A stretch of 64,000 nucleotides of DNA from Pogostemon cablin (Eukaryota; Streptophyta; Magnoliopsida; Lamiales; Lamiaceae), in assembly GCA_023678885.1 (NCBI GenBank), contig CM043006.1, positions 8,707,948-8,771,947 on the forward strand, in the 5' to 3' direction. The notes below the pieces were generated by a model. That model saw nothing but the letters and a program-made list of their open reading frames with translations. It was not told the DNA's origin and did no database searches. Below are positions 1 through 11,600 of this stretch, piece after piece (positions within the stretch are counted from its first letter, which is position 1; each line of letters begins with the position of its first letter). The position numbers and the translations under genes are program-made.

Positions 1-1871
1 ATTATTTACTAGATTAATTAAGACAAGTGTGGCAATATAGTTTGAGGTTTTAATTATTAATCAATGAACAAAAATATTAAATAACAATTAAAATAAAATA
101 TCACTAGAAGAATACGAAAGTGGATCAAGTAGGAGAATAGGTAGCTCTAGGATAATCTAGTTTCACTCATTAATTTCCCTTTCGTGTGTTGATGTCCGAC
201 TCTGCCTTGTGGAATATGGACGCATCACTAAACCATGCATATCTACTCTATAGACACAAGTAAACATGCGTGTAACACGTGTGAATAACCTCGGAGTAAG
301 AGATATAACTTCACCCCCCCTTTTTAGGTACTATCAGTATCAATTATTTCCCTCGTCTGGAATCTAACCCGATATGATCTCCCTTTATAGGTACTATAAA
401 ATTATCCTCTTTATCCTACTTAATAACCCAAATTCAATTCAATTAATAAGTATTCATATATGGCAGTTCTAATGAAGTTTTGGAGTCCTTTCACTTAGAA
501 TCATAACATGGAATCCTGTTCAGCGGTGGACGCACTCAATCTACAACCAAGATATATATTCAGACTCTATATACCAATTGAAGATGCACAAAATGACCGT
601 GAATATGGATTAATAAAGCACAATCATATATAAAAGAAATTCACAAGTAGTATTGTATAGAGTTTACACACGTAAGTTCAATTAATTGGTAAAAACCTTC
701 ACAACTCTGGTTCTACCAAAAAGGCTCTAGCCCATGATGTTACGAAGAACAATCATGGGTGTTGGATAGATCTTACCCGGATGTCCGAAAAATACAAGAT
801 AAATTAAGAAATGAATAAAAGTCTAGATATGGGCATCGTCGCGTCCTTCTCCATCTTGAATTCTCCTCTTGGTTCTCCTCTTGATTCCACGAACGAATCT
901 CAAAGTGATGGATGGATGGAGGAAAGGATGTGGATGATGGTTGGGAGGTGATCCCCTCTTGTGGGGTGTAGTATAGTTGTGGTCTCTCTTCTCCTCTCTT
1001 GTATTGTGTATTGTCTTCTGGTGTGATCTACATTCCCTTTTATACTTGTAAGCTCTCCTTATGGACCTATGATGGACTTTTTAGATGAAAACACACACTT
1101 GGGGTGTAATAACATGCAGAAACACGCACTTGGGGTGTAAAAATCGGATCCGGACGCATCCCAGGCATGGAGTTCAACCTAGGGTTCAACCTAGGGCTTA
1201 GTCGAACCCTGGTCGAATCAAAATCAGCGATTTAACGCACTTCAGGCTTCAGGTTTGACCAAAATGGCTTGAGTTCGACCAAGGGGTCTGGTCGAACTGG
1301 ACTGTCGTGGTCGAATCCCACTTGCGCCATCTCACTGTTTCGCGTATAACTTCCATATCCCAGCTCCAATTTGAGTGATTCTTGTGCTCACACGATCCTC
1401 TCTTTCTTGGATTTCTATCCATATAAATAACACTCAGAAAATCTAAGAATTGAAGGTGTAACAAGCCATGAAAAGTGACACAGCCGTTCTGTACGACACA
1501 GCTCGCGCGACGTCACCATTTTGCTCATAACTTCCTCGTTTAGAACTCGATTGAGATTTTCTTTATGCCAAAACGATCCTCTTTTCAGTAGTTTTCCAAC
1601 CATATATCGTAATACCAGTTTTGATCTCCATAAAAATACAAAAATATTGCACAAGTTGGACGTGCGTTTTTCAGCATTCATTGCACATGTTGCACCTTTT
1701 CTCCAACTTTGTACTTTTGATCCTTTTCACCTAAAATACAATAAAACACCTCAAGTGCACTTTTTTCTCGTATATATTGAATATAAGACCCTTGTGCTAA
1801 TATATGACAACAATATCACTCAAAAAGGTGTTCAATTAGACACAAAAACACGCTAATTTCCACTCTTATCA
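1..1871 (-). repeat. Gypsy-like LTR, minus orientation, runs off the window start
   Basis: The reverse complement matches, in order, the LTR at 40375-42105: the cap-distal AT-rich part at 1-500, the CACCCCACAAG-like block near 950, and the two copies of the recurrent module at about 1322-1430 and 1496-1612. The LTR start (TGATAAGAGTG on the minus strand) is at 1871. The other end lies before base 1, by about 90 bp judging from the related LTR. A TATA box (TATAAAAG on the minus strand) is at 1037-1044. A block rich in TTCGACCA-type words at about 1180-1320 is not seen in the LTRs at 40375 and 45806. Short open frames here are incidental. Confidence 0.8.
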
Positions 1872-3165
1872 AATTTCATGGGGATCTTTGAGCTGTTATT
1901 TTTCTGCCTATGATGTTGATTATGATTAACAAGGGAAACATGCTTTAATTCTTGAGTGCTTGAAGTTCTTGATGAGTTTGTTATGATGTATGCGTAGCCT
2001 TAAAGAGTGCTCGTTCATTCTATCAAAAAGTCAAGTGAGATTTGAGCCTTTAAATCATGTTACATGATGATGCATGATATTTTTATTCTTGAGTGTATCG
2101 TTCTTGTACGTGTATTCTACAACTTGCCTTGAGTCTCCTTGAATATTCGAGAATAGTCCAGTGAATTATGGAAATGATATTAGACCATCTTTGATTTTTA
2201 ACTCATCTTTTCCATACACTTTACTTGAATTCATTTAATCCTTAGTCAACCATTTAAGCCTTAAAAAATTCATTCTTTTAATAATCCGTTTGAGCTTAAT
2301 CAGTATTTGATTTTTCCTTATATTATTTGGGTCAATTGAGTACTTGTTGAAGTGGTTAGAAGAAGAATGTGAATATGTTGGAGTTGAAAAGGATGATGAA
2401 AAAAGGATCAAAAGATATAATTCATAGAGTAGTGCTTCAATCTAGTACTCTATGAAACAGACACCCTAGGATAGTGTTTAAATCTATACCCTATGGAGGA
2501 TCAATTGGGGTAGTGCCTAAAATTGGTATCCCATTAAAAAAAGTGAAGGAAGAAAAAAAGACGGAGTTGAAGAGTTAGAGAAAATTGAAAGAGATGGTTG
2601 TTGTTTTTAAGCTGAGGAGGAGTGGTGCTTAAAAACAATGTGATGATGAAGAATGAAAGATCAAGAGGAAATGCGTGCTTGATTGATCCGAGTTTGAGTC
2701 ACTTATCCATAAATTCCTACCTTTTTCATAGAGTCTACGTTACAACCAAATAAAAGACCTTTTTGATTCATGATTTGCTGCTACAAGTAAAAGAAGAGTT
2801 GAGATAATAGGCAAGCATATGGTTACGTATGCACTTGAATTGAATTTGAGAGAACATATATACATAACCCGAAAGGTGTACACTTTATACACCTTGAGCG
2901 TGAGAGTTACACTATATATATCCTGTGAGCATAGGTGAATTGAGCACTTGAATTGGTGAAGTAATTATCTTAACTTGCATGTTTTGAATGAATTGATGCA
3001 TTTGAACTTGAAGTTATATGAACCAAGTTAAGATTGATTACATCTTTTGAAGGATTATTTGATGTTTTGATCCCTCTCTTTAGAACATGACTTTCCATCT
3101 CATTATTTTCTCTTGGTTTGTCGTTACGTTGTTCGAGGACGAACAACAACTTAAGTTTGGGGGTT
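1872..3165 (+). mobile_element. 3' internal region of a Gypsy-like element, non-coding
   Basis: This stretch resembles the 3' internal part of the Gypsy element at 44400-45805. Both contain repeated phrases of the type 'aaatctagtaccctatgg' (2430-2540 here, 45120-45210 there) and both end in a purine-rich tract just before an LTR. Here the tract is at about 3150-3165, AAGTTTGGGGGTT, the likely polypurine tract for second-strand priming. No convincing protein frame is present. The minus-strand LTR at 1-1871 appears to have inserted into it. Confidence 0.6.
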
Positions 3166-3515
3166 TGATGAGAGTGGAAATTCATGTATTTTTGGGTTTA
3201 ATTGGATATCTCTTTGAATGTTTTAATTTCTATTATTTGTACAAATCTTAATACTTTAAATTATTATTGACTAAAAGGTACTTGAATGGTATTTTGTTGT
3301 GTTTTGATAGGAAAATGGATCAAAAATGCAAAGTTGGAATGAAGGGTGAACTTGTGCTAATTGCAATCAAACAGACGTCCAACTTCCATAATTTTTCTAT
3401 ATTGTTGCAGAGATCCAAACTAGTCGTGTGGCATATGGTTGAAAAACCACTGAAGAGAGAATCGCGTGGGCGCAAAAATTATCTCAATTGGAGCACGGAT
3501 GAAGAAGTTATGATC
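3166..3515 (+). repeat. Truncated Gypsy-like LTR start (plus strand)
   Basis: It begins TGATGAGAGTGGAAATTC directly after the purine tract, which is the expected 3' LTR position. It is collinear with the first part of the LTRs at 40375 and 45806, including the first copy of the recurrent module at about 3405-3515. It stops abruptly at about 3515, where LINE coding sequence begins. The boundary is approximate. Confidence 0.65.
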
Positions 3516-4575
3516 AATATCACAAACATCTTTCCACCAATTCGAAATCCATGCTTCTTTTCTCCCCTTACTTCTACCCGATCTAAGATCTTTTCCCACT
3601 AAAAAAAGATTTTCTCCATATTTTGATTTAATGACTTTGACCCACAAACTCTCATGATTATGTAACACTCTCCAAACCCATTTTCCTAGAAGTGCCTGAT
3701 TAAAACCAGCTAGATTTCTAATTCCTAACCCCCCCCCCCCCTCTTTGTCTTTTGCAAGGCAAACCTCACTCCACTTAACCCAAGGAATTTTTTCTTTATC
3801 CTCACAACCACCCCACAAAAATTTATGTTGCACACTGATAATCTCTCCAATTGTTTTCTTTGGTATGGAATAAAAGGATAGGCAATAAGTCGGCAACGGG
3901 GAGAGAACAACCTGACTCAAAGTAATTCTTCCCCTAAAAGAAAGATATTTCACTGTCCATTCTTTTAAGCGACTACGAATTTTTTCAAAAATATTTTCCC
4001 AAGATGCAGCCTTTCGATGATTGATACCAACATTGATTCCCAAGTAAGAAAATGGATTTTTACTTCACACCTCAAATAATTGGCCATTGATTGAACTGTA
4101 TCATCATCCATATCCAATCCCAAAATTCCACACTTTTGAAAATTTACCTTCAAGCCCGAAATTAATTCGAAGTTGTGGAGGATATGTTTGATTGCAATGA
4201 CATTTTCCATCTTCCCGGGCATGAGAAAATTGAGTCGTCAGCATACTATAGGTGAGACACTTTAATCTTATCTTTGCCAGACTGACTGCTTCAAGAATTC
4301 CCTTTTCCACTGCCTTTTCTATTAGTAAGCTCAATCCCTCATCCACTATCAAGAAGAGAAAAGGAAATAATGGATCACCTTGTCTCAAGCCTCTTTTTAA
4401 ACTAAAGTTTCTGGAAGGACTTCCATTTACCAAAACTGAAGCTGTGGTTACACACTCCATCACCCATTTTCTCCATTTTGGATTGAAATTGAGGCCTTCC
4501 ATTATTTCATCCAAGAAATCCCAATTAACAGAGTCATAAGTCTTAGCAAAATCAACCTTAAATATGATCCTCTTA
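3516..4575 (-). pseudogene. LINE reverse transcriptase, C-terminal half (broken)
   Basis: Reading from 4575 downward: KVDFAKTYDSVNWDFLDE (RT motif A region with a FAK-YD-V-W pattern), then LKRGLRQGDPLFPFLF (motif B), then a stretch that should hold the catalytic DD box but is frameshifted. Next comes GLKVNFQKC, then a long frame (about 4043 to 3516) with LSFRGRITLSQVVLSPLPTY and GGLGIRNLAGFNQALLGKW, typical of the region following plant LINE RTs. A C-rich homopolymer around 3730-3742 falls inside the frame. At least two frame changes and the loss of the 3' end make it non-functional. Confidence 0.85.
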
Positions 4576-6289
4576 TGTTTTTCTTTTTTGCATCATCAAT
4601 TGATCGTTGTCATTTTCACCTAAATTTTAGTGTCTTTGTTTGTGGATTTTCGGATGTTTTTATCCGTATTTGTGTAACTTTTGGTAGAGTTTTATGTAAT
4701 TAGGAGAAATATGGTGTGAATTGATAGAAATGTGTAAATGAGCTTAAATATGTGTAAAACATGTCAAGAAATAGAGAAACAAGGAATCGGGAGCAAAACG
4801 GAGAAGGAAGAACAGGGCACGCTCGGACACGCCCGTGTGCAGAATACAGGCCTGTCCGAGGTGGCCGTATTTGAGCATCAGAATACAGGACTCGCCCAGG
4901 AGAAGGTCGAGTTCCGGTGCACGAGTCGTGCGCCAACACACGCCCCATGTGCGGAACACGGGCCTGTTCGAGGTGGCCGTGCGCAGTCATCAGAAAATGC
5001 TACACGCTCATGAGAGAGGTCGTGCACTGCTGCACGAGTCGTGTCCGGGAATGCGCAAAACATGCCGAACTGCGTGTGCACTACACGAGCCGTGTGCTAC
5101 TACACGACCCGTGTAGGTGCAAAAGGCAGTTTAAATTTCAGAATATTCCGGAAGCTTCTAGAAGGTTCCTAAGTGATATAAAAGGTTGATTTGTGCAAAA
5201 TTGAGAAAAAGAACATAGAATTAGAGCAGTTACACATACTCCCACACCACATTTTCACACACTAGATCCATTTGATTCATCTCCATACATTTAATCCATC
5301 CAATCAAGTTGATCTTAAAAGATCCATCCATCAATTCATCCTTCCATCACTTTAAGAAGAGGAAAGCATCAATAATTGAATATTTTAGCATTTTGGAAAG
5401 AAGAAAGGCTACTTCACAAAAGGAAAGCCAATCTACTTTCAAATTGTTGATTTTCTTCTTATTTTGGCTCAAATGGAGAAAGCCTTTGAATGTATTGATC
5501 TAAACACAATGTGTAGTGGCTAGTCCTATAGTAGGGCTAATCATATAATTGATTGAGAAGAATGCTAGATATGTAGGATTTGAGATGCTGAATTGAGTTA
5601 ATTTTGGACTTCCTTTTATGATTAATGAATTATTTTCATTTCAATACTTGTGTATAAATTCTTTATTCATAGTGTTAGGATGACCATTCCAATATTATGA
5701 TTAGTGGTTTAATTGAATCATATATTAAGATGTGCATGCATGTTAGTGTGAGGGGAGGTAAGTCATACCCTTCTTATGCTTAGAATATTCATAGGGGGAC
5801 ACTTAAGAAATTGAGTGAAAAGAACCAAACTTATGATCATAGTACCTTAAGGGAATTGAGAGTAAGGACAATCATAGGAAATTTAGACTTGTCAAAGAGT
5901 CGAGAACCTAAGTGTCTTGGCCATAGGGATTATGGGTAAAAAAAATATTGCTTTTAGTCCATAATTAATGAAGTTCAATATCAAGGGTCATGCATATCTA
6001 CCTAGTTTTTAATCATGAGTACAATTAGCCTTGCTCTCTTCTTAAGTGTATTCTATCCACATTCATTTCATCTTGTTACTTGTTTGATATTGCGTACAAT
6101 TAGTATTAATTGATTTTGTTAGATAATTGATTAGAATAATCATTAGTTTTAAATCAAACCTTCAATCTTGTCACTCTTACAAAGCACAATTAATAACGAA
6201 TCAGGATACAACTTAGAGTATACTTTCCCTTGGGACGACATACTTATAAATTTTGTTGCTTAGTCACACGTGTACAACAACGATAGAGT
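4576..6289 (+). repeat. Solo LTR of a Gypsy-like element inserted in the LINE
   Basis: A non-coding block of about 1.7 kb interrupts the LINE RT frame between '...SKMFKSKR' (6296 and above) and 'RIIFKVDFAK...' (4575 and below). CTCTTA flanks it on both sides (4570-4575 and 6290-6295), consistent with a target duplication of 5-6 bp. A TATAAAAG sequence lies near 5177. A GC-rich section at 4810-5110 is built of variants of acacgggcctgt-cgaggtggccgt and of the near-palindrome GCACGAGTCGTGC. With no second LTR or internal region it is best read as a solo LTR left by LTR-LTR recombination. The right end does not finish in a canonical CA, so that limit may be off by several bases. Confidence 0.6.
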
Positions 6290-6295
6290 CTCTTA

Positions 6296-7390
6296 CTCTT
6301 AAACATTTTACTAGAAATGCGACTAAGAACATCAATCGATTCATTAAGAACAACAATCCCATCCAAGATTTGTCTACCACTCACAAATGCAGATTCATTT
6401 TCAGAGATAACTTCATCAAGCACATGTCTGATTCGATTAGCCAATGTCTTTGAAATGATTTTATATAGACCTCCAATCAAGGATATTGGTTATAGTCATC
6501 TAAAGACAAGATGTTTTCTTTTTTAGGAATGAGAGTGATGAAAGAAGAATTTAATCCTTTTACAATTTTTCCTTTGTCATAGAATTCATCCATCATTTGC
6601 ATCAATTCTGCTTTCATGTTTTTCCAATTATCTTTGAAGAAGGCGAAACTAAACTCATCTGGCCCGGGACTCTTGCTTGACTCACACGATCATATTGCTT
6701 GCTTTACTTCATTTTCAGAAAATTTAGCTATTAACAATTTATTTCCACACTCTGATACTTTTCTCTGAAAAATGTCACCTAAAAACTGTGGCCGACTGAA
6801 CTTACGAGCCTTGAAATGATTGCTGAAATGAAGGAAAACACTCTTTTTTGCATCTTCTACTGAATCCATCAATACGTTGTTCACTATGATTCCATCCATA
6901 CCCAGAACTTTAAATTTTTTGTTTATCCATCCGTGGAAGAATCGTGAATTTACATCACCATCTGTTAACCACTTCACTTTAGCCTTTTGAGCTAGGAGTT
7001 TATCCCGCCAGATAAGACTTCTCAATAATTCAGCCGTAGTCTGGTTTCTTCTGATAATTTCTCCTTCTTCTAATCCAAAAACTTCATCAATAAGATCCAA
7101 TTTTTCAATTTCCAACTTCTTTTCTTCTATGGAATTTTCAATATTACCAAACACCTCTCTATTCCACTTCTTAAGATCCAATTTGATGAGTTTTAATTTC
7201 TCCTTCAAACAAAAACCAGCCCAACCTGAAATAATATGCTCTTCCCATTTTCTTTTGATGAACTCTTTGTAATCGGGATGAGTTATCCAACTGTTAACAA
7301 ATTTAAAAGGATTTGAGCCCCAATCTTTGTTAATTTTCTCAAAATACAGAGGACAGTGATCTGAGAAGGATCTCCCAAAACTTTTCAAAG
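6296..7390 (-). pseudogene. LINE ORF2: endonuclease end, linker and RT N-terminal part (broken)
   Basis: The longest frame (about 7388 to 6690) starts inside the endonuclease at SFSDHCPLYF (the conserved SDH-P element). It continues through the linker with KWLTDGDVNSRFFHGWINKK (a W-GD-NT-FFH type motif) and ends at FSENEVKQAI. After a break, a second frame gives GGLYKIISKTLANRIR and SAFVSGRQILDGIVVLNE, the RT finger motifs. Sequence between them still encodes SPGPDEFSFAFFK with an interruption. The product would have been the LINE EN-RT polyprotein. It is dead because of stops, 5' truncation and the LTR insertion. Confidence 0.85.
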
Positions 7391-8394
7391 TGTTAGTAAA
7401 TGTATGTTTAATTATTTTATTTTATTAAGTGGTGGAAATTAAATAAAAAATAGATTTAACATTTGAAATTAATTAGTAGCACCGGTACCTAAGGTGCATT
7501 ATAGTTAAACTCTTAAATTATACAAATACAAATATATAGAATATGTAATAAGATTGAAAAAGTATCTGTGAATTCTATTTTTACAAATATTTGCCATAAT
7601 TTTAATAGTTCCCCCTTTTTAATAGAAGTTGTAGAACTGAAGTGTTACATTTCAAATGTACTATTGGTAGGCCATGAAGGCAAAAGCTTGTGTGTGCCCG
7701 AGCACACGGGAGCATATTCCATGTGCCTTTAGAATTTTGTGTTAAATTATATATCATTTAGTATAAAGATGTGTACCCTTTATTTTACAAGACAAAAACT
7801 TATGGGGCGCACAGAAGCACACTCCGTGTGCCTTTAGAATTTTGTGTTAAATTGTATATACTTTAGTATAAAGATGTGTACCTTTTATTTTCTGAAGAAA
7901 AATAAAAAAATATAATAAAAATGTATACTTTTTAGAACAAAATAATGTATCCTTATTAATTAAAGTGTATACCCTTTAAAATAAAATAATATACTCTTAT
8001 TCATATTACTAAAAAATCTAAAAAGCGCATGCAAGCCTCACTCAGCCATGAATTGGATTTCTTTTTCAGAAAGGAAAATGAATGCTGGAGGATGAAGAGA
8101 GTAGGAGTATTGGTAAATAGAGAAATAGTCACTTTCTCCATTTAAATTTCACGCTTTCCATACAATTAAATTATAATTAAATTTCACAATTTCCGTACAA
8201 TTAAATTATAGTAATTAAATTTCACAATTTCCGCCTTCCGTACAATTAAATTATAATTAAATTTCATAATTTCAGTTTTTCTATCTCATATTAAAATTTA
8301 CCATCCAAAAAATTTTGAATACCATTCCTAAACTAGATTTAAATTCCTAAAAAACATATAAAAATAAAATAAGAACACAAAAACAAAGGAAACT
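7391..8394. repeat. AT-rich intergenic DNA with a dispersed repeat and a local tandem repeat
   Basis: No coding signal was seen. About 7670-8010 is the reverse-complement relative of 15903-16135 and carries an internal duplication: two copies (about 7700-7790 and 7805-7890) share 'tttagaattttgtgttaaatt' and 'tttagtataaagatgtgtacc'. About 8143-8275 holds three to four tandem units of roughly 42 bp built on 'acaattaaattataattaaatttcacaatttcc'-type sequence, split by short indels. The element class of the dispersed repeat is unknown. Confidence 0.6.
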
Positions 8395-8616
8395 AATTGC
8401 TACAACTTACAAGAAGCAAGATCCCATCAGCTTCGGATCAACACCACCAACATAAACCCCGAAAGGCAAATGATGAAAATAGAAACACAAGTAGCAATCC
8501 TTTTTGCATCATCGTAATTCTATTCTAGTATTTGTAATTCCACATGAACACGTGATTCCTACCCACTGTTAGCTGTTAATCTACGAGGCCTATGCTCATT
8601 ACACACAGACTTGTTA
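8395..8616 (-). other. Probable 3' UTR of the NEK gene
   Basis: This is non-coding sequence directly after the TGA at 8617-8619, less AT-extreme than the DNA beyond about 8390. No clear polyadenylation signal was identified, so the end is a guess. Confidence 0.35.
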
Positions 8617-11600
8617 TCACACACCATTCTCCTTGAAACTCTTGGCCAGCCATATCGCCGTTTCTCGAGGCGAAACCTTTTCAGGTCCGAACGGTTTCAG
8701 CAGAACTTGTAGCTCCCCGAATCGTTCTTGCTGCAACAGTTGAGCGCTGAACTCAAGTAAACCCTCTAGTGCTTCAGCGCGTTGCTGGTAGGACGAAGTA
8801 TCAAACCTGCGCTGACGAGAATCTGAAGATGAGCGGCTAGACCCCCCACCGCTGATCGGATTATGCTCCGAGCACTCACTTCCATTGTACTGAACACCAT
8901 GATCCGAGTGTGGCCTAGAGAAGGTTCTATCGAATATCTGAACCATACACTTGTCTTTTGTGATTGATTGGGGTGAGGTCAGGGAAGTCCTTCGGCTCGG
9001 TGGCTGAGGATCATCAGCTGAAGCCAAAGGAAAATCAACCATTTTGTCGATCCGTGGTGCATTAACAGAGACATCAGGGGATTCCACACCAGCTAGTAGA
9101 CCTATGCCTGGTTTATAGGACGATCCTGTGGTTGCAGCTCGCGTAGAAAGTGGAAGAGATGCTCTTCGTGTTGATTTTGAAGGTTTTCGAGCAGGCGTGT
9201 GTGACACAGGAAGCTGAGTCAATTACAGAAACAACGATCGCATGATTGAGTTTACACACAACCTTAAAGCAAGTATAACTTGAACACAAATTAGTTAATG
9301 ACTGAATTAAAACGAACCAGTTCACGTGTAGAGCCAGGGTTCGATATCCTTGATGGAGTCGATGAATGTCTTCTGAGATTTGCAGGAGCCTTTGTTGAGG
9401 CCATTCTTGGGGTTTTTACAGTGCTGAACTTTGTGGTCACCATCTTTTGCATACCAATATCACCAGTCACGCTACCAAAAGATAAATCAGATAATCTGTC
9501 ATTCGTATTGCTAGAAGATTTTTCTGCTCTTCGAGAAGAAGATGGAGTATCCAATTCATTTCCCGAGATACTAGGATTCAAAGCTCGATTGTTGCCAAAT
9601 GATAGCCTTTTCTCTGTTTTAATAGCTTCAGCTTCAAGGAATCTCGTTTTCTTGACAAAACTGGGATTGAAAGGTGGAGTTGGGAATGTATGTCTTCTGG
9701 GGTTGTTAGACTTCAGATGCATATCCACGACGTAGGGCCGAAGATTCGGGTGCCTCAGCAAATCTGCAGCCTGAACGAGAAAACAGATTGTTAAGATGGG
9801 CGAGTATGCTATCAGAACTCAAAATTCGCCTCTGGTGAAATTAAAGCATAGAAAACGAAACATACACTTGGTCGAATCTCAGGATTCTTTCGAAGCATGC
9901 TCTTGATAAGTCCACGACTACATGTTAAAAGCCAACAAGTTATAATTTACAGTCATAGAATTTGTCAGCTCGAATAAAGTTCTGGTAACAGACATACAAT
10001 GGACCAGAATACATGGTTGGAAGCGGAGACACAATGGATTTATTAATCTTGTTGATTAGACCTTGTATATCCTGTTCATGAAGCAAACTATGAGTAGGAT
10101 GAGAGAGTATAATGGCCAAAATTCAAATTCAATGGTATTTATAACAGAGAACTGAATTAGGCTTACAAAGGCTTTAAATGCAGGTTTGTAAGCAGCCATT
10201 TCATACATACAGCATCCTAAATATGATGCAGATAAAGTTGTAAACCGTAAGTAAGAAGCTAAAAGCTAACACGAGAATCTAAAAATGATGGTTACCTAAG
10301 GACCAGATATCTGACTTGGAACCGTAAGGTATATCAGCAAGAAGCTCAGGGCACATGTAACTAGGTGTGCCCACAACCTGCAATCGGATATGCAACAGAA
10401 AAAAATAACTTCCAAGAAAAGGAGAAAATCCTGAAAGAATCTGCAACCCAACTTATCCTAACACTCACAGATGAAGCTAGATCATCAGAGGTCAATACTT
10501 TTGCAAGACCGAAATCTCCTGAAAATGTTAACAAGACAATCAAATTTAGGCTTCAAACATCAGATGCTCCACATGGGTTCGCAAAACCAGACAATGAATT
10601 AGTTACCTAATCTTATGTCCCGATCCTTTGTCAGAAATATATTTGAACACTGAAAAAGAAACGAATAAACTCAAACATGTGTGGTTTAATTTTTCACATG
10701 TAAGTAGGTTAGAAACTGGACCAAACCTTGACGTCACGATGGAGTATATGATTGGAGTGTAGGTAATCAAGAGCCATTAACAGTTGAACCAACCACTTGC
10801 AAAGCTTCTGTTAATAATTTAACACTAAGATGTAATAATTAACTATAAAACAATTTATGGAGGAAACAATTAAACAAATTTAAGTATGGAGAGAGAAGGA
10901 AACTAGACTGCAGAACAACCTCCTCGGAAAAATGAACTCCATTGGCCTTCTTAATGGCTTCAGCCCTACATATATTAAGAAAGGGAAACATGAAAGAGTT
11001 CAGAAAGAAAGTTACGCAAAATAAACAGGTATTGTGATATACTACCAAAATGTTATTTATTTTCAAGTTAAGTATGACTAATATCTGCCGAGTACAATTT
11101 CACTGGAACCAGGCAACTTACATATCTCCTCCTTCACAGTACCCGATCACAATGCAGACATAACAACCCTAAAAGTCACCGGATTCACATGTTAATGGGA
11201 CAAAAAAATAAAAGAATAAACGTAGAAATAATAAGAAATCATCAAAATAATGATTACATGCTATAAAATTATAATGACAAAAGGAGAGAAAGAGAGAGAA
11301 AGAGAGAGAAAGAAAGAAAGGAAGAACCCCACAGGTCCCACCCCAGCCACTTAAGATAAAGAAAAAACTAGAAGACAGGCATTGATATGCCAGAGAAAGG
11401 TATTTAAACCTACTAGAAAAACGTATATCTCATAGATAAATTTAATAAAACACGAATGAGATCAAAAGCATTCACGTTATTTTCACTGAATTATATTTCC
11501 CAATCTAAGCAGGTAACATTAGATTCCCAACAAAGTAGATACAAAATCACAAATTTCCTCAAGTATACATATTTATCATTTCCCTTTTAAATGGATAGCA

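Larger units (their letters stand above)
3516..7390 (-). mobile_element. LINE (L1-like non-LTR retrotransposon) fragment, split by a solo LTR
   Basis: Minus-strand frames from both sides of an inserted LTR join into one LINE ORF2. It runs from the last part of the AP-endonuclease (SFSDHCPLYF near 7385) through the endonuclease-RT linker and the RT to the region after the RT palm, which contains LGKWVWRVL. The copy lacks ORF1 and most of the endonuclease, as 5'-truncated LINEs usually do. It also lacks its own 3' end, which is unusual. Stops and frameshifts show it is dead. Confidence 0.85.

Noticed and set aside
3729..3743. C-run as a programmed frameshift site in the LINE frame
   Set aside because: The LINE is already broken elsewhere. 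A homopolymer in a dead copy is more simply slippage or sequencing error.
4700..5189. Several Arg/Cys-rich frames in the solo LTR
   Set aside because: They arise from the repeated acacggg/cgtgt words. None has a partner frame in related elements and they run on both strands.
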